NCBI GenBank assembly: GCA_947396885.1
Contig: OX377202.1
Location: 28,325,407-28,389,406 of the forward strand
Direction: 5' to 3'
Length of the DNA stretch: 64,000 bases
DNA from: Heligmosomoides polygyrus polygyrus
Lineage: Eukaryota; Nematoda; Chromadorea; Rhabditida; Heligmosomidae
Every line of letters begins with the position of its first letter. Position 1 is the first letter of the stretch. Below are positions 42,545 to 53,414 of the stretch, piece by piece. Under the pieces are notes generated by a model. That model was given only the letters and a program-made list of their open reading frames with translations, did no database searches and had not been told where the DNA came from. A program made the position numbers and the translations under genes.

Positions 42545-43985
42545 ATTTTCGTTAATCAATGTCGTTCTTTTTCAATGTGAATTTATTTATATTAATAACA
42601 AACAACCAATAATATAATGACCATTTTGTTGGACGACCATTTGCCATAATTCTATGAGTTGAAAAATTCCAATTTCGAAGAAGTCTTGGTTTTAGATGCG
42701 AAGAACTGGTGCAACTCATTTTTAACAGCTTGATCGGAATCAAACGCTTTTCTGTTGAAATGGATCTGGAAGAGAAACAAACAGTAATCTGATGGTGCAA
42801 AGTCAGGGCTGTATTGCGATTGGCCAGTTCAGGGGTTTTTTCTTGCCTTCTTTGTTTAATTAAACAGAAGACATTTGACTCAACAGCTTGGTTTCTTGGA
42901 AGCAGCTCGAAGTAGACTACGCCCCTATAATCCTGCCACACAGAAAGCATCATCCCCTTTTCGTGAATGTTGGCTTTGAATGTCGATTGTGGGGATTTAT
43001 TTTGCACGGCCCACGATCATTTTCAAACCACGAAACAATCCATTTTTCATTAGGCGTTTTGATTCTTTTTAGAAGTGGGCCGCTTTCGTTACAGTTCAGC
43101 AAAAAGCCGCATGATCACAATAAAATATTCGAGCTGGAATCGCTTGCTATTCGTAGGAAGCGAAACGATCTAATCATGATTTTCAAGATGATGACTGGTA
43201 AAGTTGCGCTTCCACTTACTGAGCTTTACACGTTCTCAATTCTACCACAAGGGGTTGTAGGGCTAAAATTCGTTATCCTACGGCCGTTGTGTTCGTACCT
43301 CCTTTTCTACTCAAAGGGCCGGTTCTGTATTCCTGATGCTTACCAAAAAACATACCTTGCCATCTTCCTTAAACCAATATAAAATGCTGGTTGGTGGTTA
43401 TCTTAAGACTCGCTAATTCGTCGTTCCTTGTATTTTTGGGTTTATTACCAACTTCTTGTCCGTTCACTTCCAAAGTGTTGTCTTAGTGGTGTTTGTTTCG
43501 TTGTCATACACGTATAACTAAATATGTTGATGCGTTGGGCGAGGTGGATTTCCTTTAATTTGTGAGGCATCCAAACATCCAGTTTGTCTTTGTAAGTGCA
43601 AGTAGAAGATTGTATTCGATATGTCAGGCTTCTATGCCATCTCTCGAGTTGTCATACGCCGGTCAGTTCCGATTAACACCTTTATCTTGTTGTCATCAGT
43701 AGTGATTGTACGACCAGTATGCGGTGCATCTTGCACACTAAAATTCCCAGGGCAAAAGCGAGCAAACTAACGTTCACATTGGCGTTCAGTAGTGACAGTC
43801 CTCACCACAAACTTTCATAATTTCATCCTAGCTTGCACCGCATTCCTGCCCTTACGGAAGCTAAGCAGTAGAATATGCCGATAATGCTCTCTTAGATTAT
43901 CCATGTTCAACTCAATTTTTTTACCGTCTTGCTTTTACTAATGACGCTCAGTTTTTGAAAGAGGATACTATAAAGTCTAACCTTT
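42545..43985 (-). pseudogene. Mariner element remnant (interrupted)
   Basis: On minus from 43930: the N-terminal MDNLREHYRHILLLSFRKG, then FARFCPGNFSVQDAPHTGRT, TDRRMTTREMA and LDASQIKGNPPRPTHQHI. After a gap it resumes at about 43060: IVSWF, then the ORF 43007-42552 with FKANIHEKGMMLSVWQDYRG, VVYFELLPRNQAV and decayed downstream frames ending near 42552 (KLLKMSCTSSS, GIFKL-like end). The transposase belongs to the mariner D34D group and is riddled with stops. About 400 bp of unrelated sequence (43065-43480) separates the two halves. Confidence 0.85.
43065..43380 (+). pseudogene. Possible CR1/jockey-like RT C-terminal fragment inside the mariner
   Basis: The plus frame reads FELESLAIRRKRNDLIMIFK then MMTGKVALPLTELYTFS. 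This resembles the LxSLExRRxRxDLIxxYKIxxG motif near the C terminus of CR1/jockey-type RT proteins, but later conserved blocks are missing. Its position between two mariner halves supports it being a retroposed insertion. A similar fragment lies at 57994-58341. Confidence 0.45.
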
Positions 43986-43989
43986 AAAA

Positions 43990-44780
43990 TAGTAAATAAT
44001 AATACAAGCCTACAGCTACTATATAAAAGTATACAGTCCACGCCATCTATGAGAAAAACGACATTAATTTTCAAACAACTCAATAAATCGCCGTTCGCTG
44101 ACTCATAGCGTACGTTCTTTGCACTTCACCAGTAGAGTGCACGTGACGCTACTGGATAACAAGCCTTGTCTGAGAAGGACAGAGCAACGTTTTCTCTACT
44201 CCCCCCCCCCCCCCTCCAGCTCACTATACGACTTAGAACGCGTTTACAGTTTCTCCACGGTAACGAAAACATGGCACATCGCAAAGGAACTGATTTACGT
44301 AGGCTTTCTCCTTTGGATGAAGTCCAGCAGCAACAGACCCTCAGTGGCAGCCACAGAACCAGCTGATCTGCAGCTTTTTATCTCATGCACAGGTCTCGGT
44401 TCCAATAAAGCCGGCTTACGAAAGTATGAAGGGAGACAAGAAGAAGAGAAAAGTCGAAAGGACTAGTATAGGAAGAGAGCTCAATCCAACAGGTCAGAAG
44501 TAGCTTAAGCCTAGGTGGAGATGCACAGGTGATTCAGAGGAAGGATTGGAACTAGCAGATCGATCGCACCAACAAGAAATAGGCAGAAACGGCGAAGCAA
44601 TCACGTCCACCCGTGCTCTCTCAGGAAATGCCCGGATAAATAATGAAAAATCACCTAATGCCGGATTTCCGCCGCATCAACAAACATCAGAAACCAGCGA
44701 TGCAAACAGAGAGACGAAGGGCGCGGACGCTGCGCGACGGCAGCGACAGGGACACCGAGGGAACGCCTAGATGCGCCTAG
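43990..44780. other. Spacer with C14 run
   Basis: It holds the homopolymer C14 at 44201-44214. Short overlapping plus ORFs have no recognisable motif. Confidence 0.35.
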
Positions 44781-44781
44781 A

Positions 44782-45228
44782 TTAATGGGTCGTGCCAACA
44801 TTGCTGACCACGACGGTAGCAGGGCGGTGGCCGACTTCCGAAGAACTCGGACCGAGGAGTCGCTCGGCGGCTCGTAAATCCACGCCAACGGGGTTTGTCG
44901 CGCACGATCGACCAGGGGCGATAAAATCTTCGCCGGGGCGGAAAACTCTGATGATCGCGGACTTGACCTGACCGCCGTCAGCCGGCGACGGCGGCGGCCT
45001 GTCCTCAACAACTGCGGCGGGGCTTCCTGTCGCTATTATACACTCAGCGAAGGCCCTCCTATCCCGCAGCGAATAAACTGACTTAGTCCGAGGCGAATCG
45101 AAAAAGTCTACGAAAAACAGCTCAATTACGGCCGGAGTGGAAACCATGACAATGAGATAGAAAGCACAACGACAGGCAGCAATAAGCGAGGTAACTACGA
45201 AAACAACTCTGACGCGCGGAATGAGCAT
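44782..45228 (-). CDS. Uncharacterised GC-rich ORF, possible exon
   Basis: A 148-codon minus ORF, GC-rich compared with AT-rich flanks. The N terminus is hydrophobic (VVFVVTSLIAACRCAFYLIV), followed by FFVDFFDSPRTKSVYSLRDR and a Pro/Ser-rich region (VVEDRPPPSPADGGQVKSAI). I do not recognise a family, and a second minus ORF overlaps it in another frame (45011-44655). It could be one exon of a host gene or a chance ORF in GC-rich DNA. No matching neighbour exons were found. Confidence 0.25.
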   Translation of the reverse strand: MLIPRVRVVFVVTSLIAACRCAFYLIVMVSTPAVIELFFVDFFDSPRTKSVYSLRDRRAFAECIIATGSPAAVVEDRPPPSPADGGQVKSAIIRVFRPGEDFIAPGRSCATNPVGVDLRAAERLLGPSSSEVGHRPATVVVSNVGTTH

Positions 45229-45432
45229 AGACCTCCAGACAAGGCGGGACTTACTCTTCGCTCGTGAAGGACGAAAGGAGTACGATACAAGGATGAAGCT
45301 GGGCTCGATGGATATTACGGTGCCGTTAAGGTTGTGCCACGTACTTCACCTCACCGTGGAATCCTGGAGACAATGATCAATCACACTTGGCCCGCGATGT
45401 AACCAAGTAAGGGTCATGATACTTATTGCAGT

Positions 45433-45690
45433 AGCGCAATCGGCGGAGGCGCCGGCTGTCGCATGCGCCCAGTTCCCGGTCCTTATTCCCGATTTCCCGC
45501 TCAGGCCAACCAAACCTTCCATCCCTCCAAGGTCGGTGAATTCATACCAGACTTGTCTGGGAAGGATGAAACAGTGACTCCGGCTGGCTATCGCAAGTCA
45601 GAGTATGGGCCAAATACGCTTCAAGCTCTCTGCGTGACCCATTTCAAAAGGGGTTAACTAACGCCATCCGTTATCCTCTATATTTTTATT
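45433..45690 (+). repeat. SINE-A copy
   Basis: The head GTAGCGCAATCGGCGGAGGC is followed by AGGTCGGTGAATTCATACCA, ACTTGTCTGGGAAGGAT, TCGCAAGTCAGAGTATGGGC, CATTTCAAAAGGGGTTAACT and tail ACGCCATCCGTTATCC. Confidence 0.82.
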
Positions 45691-45699
45691 TTCTTCTAC

Positions 45700-47520
45700 A
45701 ACTGCTCTATTGCATAACAGTCGAGGATTCGGTTAGACCAAGCGAAAAATCAAAAAGAGATTAAACCGTTAGTACAGTTGCGGAATCCTGCCAGCAGTTT
45801 AACCGCAGAAATCCGCTACATTTACTTTTGTCATAGACGAGAAAGGCACAGAAATGGCCAAAAGTGGCGTTGTGTCAGTACGAGCATTGAGCGGTTCGCT
45901 GGAAAAAACTAGAAAACTCCAAATTCTAAGCAGTATAAGACAATAGGCAATATAGAACATACAAAAAGGTAGAAACTGAAAGAATTGAATAAAATGTTAA
46001 TGCTTCAAATTACGAAGAAGCAGAAAATGAATGTTACATAATATAGGGAATTTAAAAATATAAAAAGGTTCGTTTCGGCACTGTTTCAGTCGAACCTTTG
46101 TGCCACGCTCCTACCGTGGCTCTTCACTGAAGAGGAGGAGCGTATTAAAGGTCAAAGCATAGAACGAAATCGACGTGGACTACCTGCTGCGCACCCTCGA
46201 TGCCTTTTCTCGGTGTCTTCGCCCCTGCATCCGCAGCAAAGAAGCCCATATAAAATACAAGTGATGCTATTCTGTTCGCTAGGTCATTGTTAAAATTAGT
46301 ATATAAACTTCTTAAATTTTATAATGTACTGTTATTTCTAAAGTTTACATTTAGTGCGTCAATACTTTTAGGCACCCTGTATAAAGAGAAAAGAAAATGA
46401 AATAGAAGAGAGATCGGATGAAGAAAAAATGAGAAAGAATGATTATCAAAAGAGAAAAGGTTAGATACAAATTTGAGAAAATTGATTGGAAAGGTGTAGA
46501 TATGTGAGAAGCAGAAAACAAGTGAATGAGTACACAGAATCAGTGTTGTAAATAGAGTGCAAAAAGGCGGCATTTCGCTCTTCTTCTTCAAACATTCACG
46601 GATTTTGTATCAACTCTGAAATGATTCGGGGGAACTACTTGAGACTTTGATTTCTAGCTTCAATGTGCTTCTATTATGTTAAGCTTATCAGGGCACTGTC
46701 TTAATGTGCAATACATGAATTCTCCAGTTTCTCAGGTCACGAGGTCAAATCGCAAACAAAAAAAAAGCATTCAACGTACAATGCTTTGCCTCCAAGCGCT
46801 AAGAGCTTTATGGAATATTGCTCGCATTCAGCTTACCAACATTTGTAAGTAGGTGACAATTTGTTACGTATTGATTTTAAGTCTACCTTGTGCTTGGTCT
46901 CTCCTAATTTATAGTTTTGTTCAATTTTTAGCCTGCTAGTGGAAGAAAATCGCTGAGATATCCTATTTATCAACTATTTTGTTCTTGTTACTGATAAGAG
47001 AAAATGTTTAATTATCCAAGTTTGAGGTCCGATCTACTACAAAAACTACTAAAACCGCGTGGCGATTTTTGGTATACCCAGCTAGCTGATAGTGACGAGC
47101 AAGATGGGCAACACTTGCCTAACAGCGGTGCTTATATGACGTTGATACCCATCCCATCCGCTAAGACGAACACTGTTGTTGTTATTCTATATGAGCTATC
47201 ACTCGAGCTTGCGGCGAAGCGTATTTGCTTCTCACCACAGCGTTTCTGCCGCCTGAGATCTGGGAACACTGCAAGAAAAGAAGACCGTGAAAAGAATGCT
47301 TCTGTCCTGCTTCTTGGCAATATTTAGGAGACGATGATAAACAGATACATATCGTACGCTTTCCAGATAAGTCTGGCACCAACTGAGTGGAAGAATAGTT
47401 TGGGCGGGAGCAGATCAGAACCAGAAACCAATTCGACTTCGACTCAACACCCTGATGGCTTTCGTGAGCTTGTCCAATTGCTTCTCTCATACTCTCAGAG
47501 GAAAAAGCGCTCATTTTCGT
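45700..47520. other. Spacer; one Tc1-like terminus
   Basis: At about 46345-46381 the sequence CAATACTTTTAGGCACCCTG followed by TA resembles the CAGGGTG-type terminus seen at 31068, suggesting the right end of an old Tc1-like element. Its left end was not found. Nothing else is recognised. Confidence 0.35.
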
Positions 47521-47538
47521 CTTCAATATTAATATACT

Positions 47539-47601
47539 TCAATATTAATGCCAATCGGCCGGCTTTCATCCAGAAAGCAGGCCGATTGGCATTGATATTG
47601 A
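47539..47601. repeat. Perfect 22-bp stem hairpin
   Basis: TCAATATTAATGCCAATCGG with CC, then a 19-base loop, then the complement ending ATTGATATTGA. There is one internal mismatch at most. It may be a foldback or structured RNA; the ORFs across it mirror each other. Confidence 0.75.
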
Positions 47602-47604
47602 ATT

Positions 47605-48590
47605 CCACAGAAATGTCGCCATACTGCCAGGCTCCTTGTAGGTAGCAGGACCGACTACGACTTGCCACCGACAACATCTACGAGATTATATCAACCTTTC
47701 AAATGTGACTTCTGGGCAGTACAAGCATACCACCGTTAGACCCAATTAGAAATGCTGAAACTCCAGGCAATCAATAAATAACATCCAAAAACGTCGCTAG
47801 TAGGCATAGTACGTATTAACAGCCGATAGCGCGCAATACCAAGAAGACACCTGGTAGAGTGATAAGGACTGTCTTCAAGCATTTCTACTAAGAAATCGTC
47901 TCAAAAACCAGGTTTGGACGGAAGCTCTCATAAAAACACCGCGACATAGTCACAGGTACGGAAGACATCTATGGAAGGCACTCACACCATCACAACCTGA
48001 CCTTCGTATCGCGTCCCACCCTTCGCCGTCTTCTTTAATGGCCTGAAGTGACGCCCGGATGGCGCCACGAGACACGCCCGCTATCACTCTCGCTTGTCGC
48101 TCGTCGCAAGTTCAGTCCGAAGCGATAGTGGCGTCAGACGGATCAATACAGTGACCACAACAAACGCAGAATTTTTTGAACAGCTATTTTTCTAGAGCTG
48201 TTTGTGGATGAAAGTCGGCCCACAATGTTTCCATTTTTCATTTTAAATTTTGGACCAAACGGAACCTATCGCAGGGTGGCTTTATGCAATGGGAATTAGA
48301 ACAGGCAAAGCATTCCATCTCAGCTAGATATTGTTGCGGTAAAGACAGTTTTAACTGCAGAACTGGTCCAAAGTACAACAAGTAGTCAGCACGAAGGCAA
48401 CGGCTTAAAATACATTGCTCTTCTCTAACCTTCTGCAAAATAAACCCCGATGAACATCTGGCAAACGAGAGTCCGGAACAGTAAGCGGCGAATATAACCT
48501 AAGAATACGAAGTAAAAAACCAGAAGGAAAATAAACGGAGAGTTGGAAAAATGAACAATAGTCAATTCCTTTTGGCCCACGCATTAAACA
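47605..48590. other. Spacer, nothing recognised
   Basis: No supported feature. Confidence 0.35.
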
Positions 48591-48594
48591 TTTA

Positions 48595-48790
48595 GGGAAA
48601 GACGTGGAAGCAATTTGAATGCGTAGTTGGCCTATAGAATGAACTGTGGTGGTCAACCGATGAACAAGCTAGGTGTTATGCTTCCCAGACAAGCCCGGCA
48701 CGAATTCGCTTACTCTAAAGGAATGGGCCTTGCTTGGGCTGGACGGGACGCGAACCAAGAATACTCGATTCGAGATCACACAGTGTACAT
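48595..48790 (-). repeat. SINE-A, partial copy
   Basis: Plus sequence GTTGGCCTATAGAATGAACT, GATGAACAAGCTAGGTG, CTTCCCAGACAAGCCCGGCA and CGCGAACCAAGAATACTCGA match the family on minus; the 3' tail is missing. Confidence 0.7.
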
Positions 48791-48959
48791 GTTAACAAAC
48801 AAATCGGAAGGCAAGCAATCAGCCTAAATAACAATAAACAAATTAAATTCATTGAACAAGACGCTTTTTCTAAGACTGCGTCCATCCTGGCTATTTATTT
48901 TCATACAAAAATAACTGAAACAAAGTAATATCTTGGCATGCGAAGACGGTGGAGTGCAG

Positions 48960-49135
48960 ACAGAATAGTAGGTGGGACTGATGTGTGTCCCGAATTGAGG
49001 TTACGGAGTTATGCCAAAGCCCTTCTTCCCTCCGAGATAGGTAAATTGGTATCAGACTTGTGTCGGAAGAATACACGCAATCCTCCATCCGTCAGGTACG
49101 TCAGACCGCAAGATTACCAGGTCCGCAAGTGTTAG
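48960..49135 (+). repeat. SINE-A, degenerate partial copy
   Basis: CCCTTCTTCCCTCCGAGAT, AGGTAAATTGGTATCAGACT and TGTGTCGGAAGAAT retain the central SINE-A body; the rest is decayed. Confidence 0.5.
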
Positions 49136-49494
49136 CAATTTTATGCCATCTATCGCGGAGCTCATGTGAGCTGTGCCTCCCGCAAAATGTCGGCTTTTTT
49201 CAATAAGTATTGGCAGATGGTCCTCTTTCTACTGAGTAGATGTGGCAGCAGTTCTCATACTCTCCAGTCTACCTACTGATCTTATCAAAGGCACAACAGC
49301 GAAGTGGCTCGGAACCGCAGCGGTTGTAAATAAAAACATAATCATCGAAGAGGACTGATGGAGCAATGGCAAATGTCGCATTCTTGTCAGTAGGAAGTAA
49401 CATTTGTACTACAACTCGGCTGACGGAAGTTCTACTCAATAACAAACAATTCCGTAAGGATCTATCAGAGATTCTATCCTTATTGCTGCATATA

Positions 49495-49860
49495 CCATTT
49501 TCACGTCGAGCTGGACACTTTTCAAATCAAAGTGGACACTCTTCAAAGTCCCTTTAAGACGTTTTAAATGAAAGCGAACTCTTTCAAATCGAAAGGACCT
49601 TCAGGCAGGTTAAGCTACAGACTCAGTAAGATACTTAAAATAATTTTTAGTTCAATAAAAATTTGGTACAACTTCTTTTGAAACTTTTAGTTCTCCTGCC
49701 CAATAAGTGCAGTGATTTTATAGAAATTTTATTTTCAGAGAAAAAATAATAATTTAAAATTTGCTTTAAGCGCAGCAAATAAGCAAGCATATAGCGCATT
49801 AAAAGATCAAATCGTACCATGCACTCAAAAAGTTCGCCGCAACATTTATTTGATTACTAA
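49495..49860. repeat. 21-bp-repeat foldback family, left arm and centre only
   Basis: Complement-oriented 21-bp units (TGGACACTTTTCAAATCAAA and TGGACACTCTTCAAAG) are followed by the family flank (AAAATTTGGTACAACTTCTT) and the centre motif CCATGCACTC. The right arm is not recognised, so the copy is truncated near 49860. Confidence 0.65.
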
Positions 49861-50594
49861 TGCTAGTGCCAATTCAACAAGGCAACGCCACCGAATCTCC
49901 AGTTCATTTATTAGCGTTTTTTCATGGTCTTCCACTCATATTAGAACGCTCAATGACTGCGCCAAAAATTCGAGCGCAGTCATATTCAACACTTCAGGTT
50001 AAGCTCCTTTCTTTGTATATACTGATAGAAATTAGCTCCAGATGATGTTTCATCGTAAGAATTTTAGGACTTACGCAAAACTTGTCCGTTTCCACAACAA
50101 CCGAGCACCGGTTACTCAACAGAATGTCACAGAGTAGCTTTGAACTCTTCTAGCCACAAAGAACATTCATCCCATGAAACGAAATACAAGTCCTTTATGA
50201 TATATACGGCTCTCCATAAACTTTGCCACAAAGATAAGGCTCACATAAACTGACTAAGCCCCTAGAGAAAAAGGGACGATCCCTTCCACGGCTCAATAAA
50301 GCACAGCAATAACACCTTTGCGGTGAGTAATGCCTACATTGGCTGACCTGAGGAAAACAGGAAACGAGGTGAAACCGTCGCAGGACCGCCCCTGCCTTAA
50401 GATAAACATTAAAAGACGAGCACTACGTGCAAATATTGACGTCTTCACGCTCTACAGACTCTTCTATAGATAACCCCTTCGACAAACGCAAACATTACGT
50501 TTGTTTGGATGATTGCATTCAGCGGAGAACTCTAAGGGTTCACATCACAAAACCCATGGAACCAGACGGGCACAACAAATCAAGGAAACGAAGC

Positions 50595-51050
50595 AATGAT
50601 CGTCTGTGACTTCAAAGCCAAGATTCGGGCACGGAGGTCGCCTGGGGATCCTCACATCGGGACATAGGGTTGGAAGTGGAACGAGCACGGCGAGAGACAA
50701 CCTGAGTTCACAACGTCGACCAAGACCACCAACGGAAACCTACAGTTCTAGGGTTCTCCCGCCCTACGATGGATTTGAGAATAACCTTTGAACAGTTCCG
50801 CAAACAGATCAACAACACCATCTTCAACCGCAAGTATTGCCTGAACGACATCTCCGTTGTCTCTAGGTTCTACACGGGATCGGACCAGCGTCTCCTTTGC
50901 GTGAGGTTCCACCTCTCCCGTCAAGGAGAGAAGGCTGCGAAGTTCAAGAAGAGAAGTTCCAGAACGACCATCGACTAAGACCTCTACACCTCTCCTGCCA
51001 GCCTTTGGGAAGCCGTCATGTACAACGTGCATCAAGGAACTGCATCTTCA
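50595..51050 (+). pseudogene. RTE endonuclease fragment (degenerate)
   Basis: It closely matches the intact RTE ORF between its VGDFNAKIG and WDLYTS regions (compare 37880-38300). Readable blocks are FNRKYCLNDISVVSRFYTGS and [20 protein letters not shown]. Frameshifts, a deletion around 50770-50810 and stops (TAG near 50752, TAA near 50977) make it a dead 5'- and 3'-truncated copy. Confidence 0.88.
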
Positions 51051-51059
51051 ACATCTCAG

Positions 51060-53145
51060 AATACGGAAATATTGTCGTTCTATGTGTAAGCTCTATTAGC
51101 AGGATGGTAGAGGACTTAGTGACCAACGTTTCGGCGAGATTGCCTTCTCCAGAACCTCATACTTGGGTAAATAAAAGAATGTTAAAATACCCAAGATTGA
51201 GGTCGTGAAAAGTTTTTCTAAGGCGACCATGCCTTCTTTTATTCGCTCAAAAGTACAGAAACGTGTGCTAAAACCGCACATAAACGTAGAGAGTCTACGC
51301 AGTTCCAAAGCCATCCGCTAAATTAGTAGTCAAGACTAGTAATCGGACCCGTTTTCACTGAAGCGCTCCTGCTGCCAGCCCTTACAAGTCGCAGTTGTCA
51401 AGAAGCCAACACACAGCAACTGAGTAGGCTGCTTTGCCATATCCACTGATTAGGTGTCTGGCGACGACTAATTGCTAATGTTCCGCTCGTCAAACCAATG
51501 AAAATCACATCGCGCCTCTGGATAATTAGGCTCGCGACGTATACCTGACGAAGCAGCGCTCTGCTATAGTATGTGACGCATCCACCAGCACAGCATAAGC
51601 GTCACAACACGGAAATATGCGCTGCAGCCGGCAGGAGGCGCACTCTCAGGTGCATCATGTATCAACGATAGGTTCGATTCGAGCCTACGACACCCAAGAT
51701 GCCATGCAGAACGCACCGCTTGTCTCCGCAACACTCATAGTGTCTCCACGATAATGCAGTAGACCGCGTGCTGCGCCTAGAAGCGATTCACCCATCTGAA
51801 TGTGTGGAAGCCGCAAACACGCCCTAAGATACCTGAACAGCAGCCGAGAGCAAGCTATGTATACACCAAGGTTGGTTTGATTTAGGGGTCCAACAGCAGT
51901 GCTCAAGCTCAGAACTTACCCTGGGATCCGTGTGCGTATCTAACCGCAGCTCTCGCAACAGAAAAATCAGATCTTTTGCTCATAGCATTAATTGAACAAG
52001 CATCGTCGTTAGCCCTGAGCTAACAAGTTGCGCCTTAAAAGCCCAGAAAAACGAAAAGGGGAGCTATACAAAGAACAAACACCCATCTTCCTTAGTAACA
52101 GCTTCAGGGCTTCAAAAAATGCCCTTTCATTGAGTTTGAAACAGCAATCAGTGACCCTTTGAAAAAAAAACACTAACACTACCCAGGTATCAGATTCATC
52201 CGCGGTCCTATAATAGCTTAACTGTTGTTGATCGCAACAAAATATCCTGTAAGGACACATAGCTTCTCTACCAGCCGCTCCAAGGGCGATCAAGTGTGTT
52301 AAAACATTGCATTAAAGTATAACGATAATAGATGTCCACAAGAGGCAGAGGCGAGCAGGAAGTGGAAGTGTGAATGCGGCTATGACAACCACTGAATAAT
52401 GTATCCAAAAAGAAAAGGATCCCTATTTTTTAACACGTATTTCAGCTTTTTGCGAAGGCGGACATGCATTAGATTGGAATAATAATTTCTCCGTTGTCCA
52501 CTTCTAACTTGAAATGATAATGTCATACAGCATCACTTCCAACAAGGTAAACACTTTTACACTTGGCAAGTCTCTGGCGAAGAGAACTAGAAACAATTGC
52601 CTAGTAGTGAGCATTTGGAAAATTAGAGCTCGTTAACTGTCGATGAACATTTTTTGAATCCTTTGTACACTAGAAGATTTCATCCTCTGAGTTCCTAATA
52701 AGAAATCCGTGAAAGAAATGCAATGAAAGCGACCGATTATGGATTGATCAAAATAGGTTATAACCTTCATGTTCAAGCCTTACAGTCTTTGCACGAATGA
52801 AATGAAAGACGATTATTTGGAGTTGCAGCTGGAATGGGTGAAAAGACTATTTGGTAGAGCAGATAAACCCATTTGCAAGGATCTTCATACCGCGTTCTCA
52901 GATTCCCATCAACATATTTCCCTCTAACATCTTGCTTCATGAACTCCACTATAAAGTATTGCAGTAGTAAAATGACAAAAGGTAAATTCATCTATTTATT
53001 TTTTTACCGCACACACCATGGTGTACTTGAAAAAACTTTAAAAAATTGTACACACCACGAAAATTCGTGAACAATAAGCGGGCAACAATACCAACTGAGT
53101 AAACAAAATACTGAACCGACTGAAAAAGACGCAACATAAAACAGG
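51060..53145. other. Spacer with retroelement-like traces
   Basis: At 51120-51150 GACCAACGTTTCGGCGAGAT is reminiscent of a segment common near retroelement 3' ends, but nothing firm follows. GATCGCAACAAAATATCC near 52231 matches the SINE-B tail. No gene was recognised. Confidence 0.3.
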
Positions 53146-53149
53146 ACAA

Positions 53150-53412
53150 GAAGGTCAAGGAACAGCGTTAGTCAGTCACTTTTAGGACGCGCCACGCACT
53201 TCACTTCCGCGGCATGTCTTGGAGGCAGTTAAAACGCGCAACTGTCTGTAGAACAGGATGCGGTGATAAGGCGATAGCCGAGTCCGTGTAGATATTGTCC
53301 TTCCAAAGCAAGACTGTTACCAATTCACCGACACCGGAGGGATGGAAGGCTTTGTTGGACTGGGCGGGAAAGACAGCCGGCGCCTTCTCCGACTGCGCTA
53401 CGGCGCCCATTT
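53150..53412 (-). repeat. SINE-A copy
   Basis: Plus sequence ACGCGCCACGCACTTCACTT, ACCAATTCACCGACACCGGA, GGGATGGAAGGCTTTG and the head complement GCGCCTTCTCCGACTGCGCT. A deletion removes the B-box segment. Confidence 0.78.
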
Positions 53413-53414
53413 CA

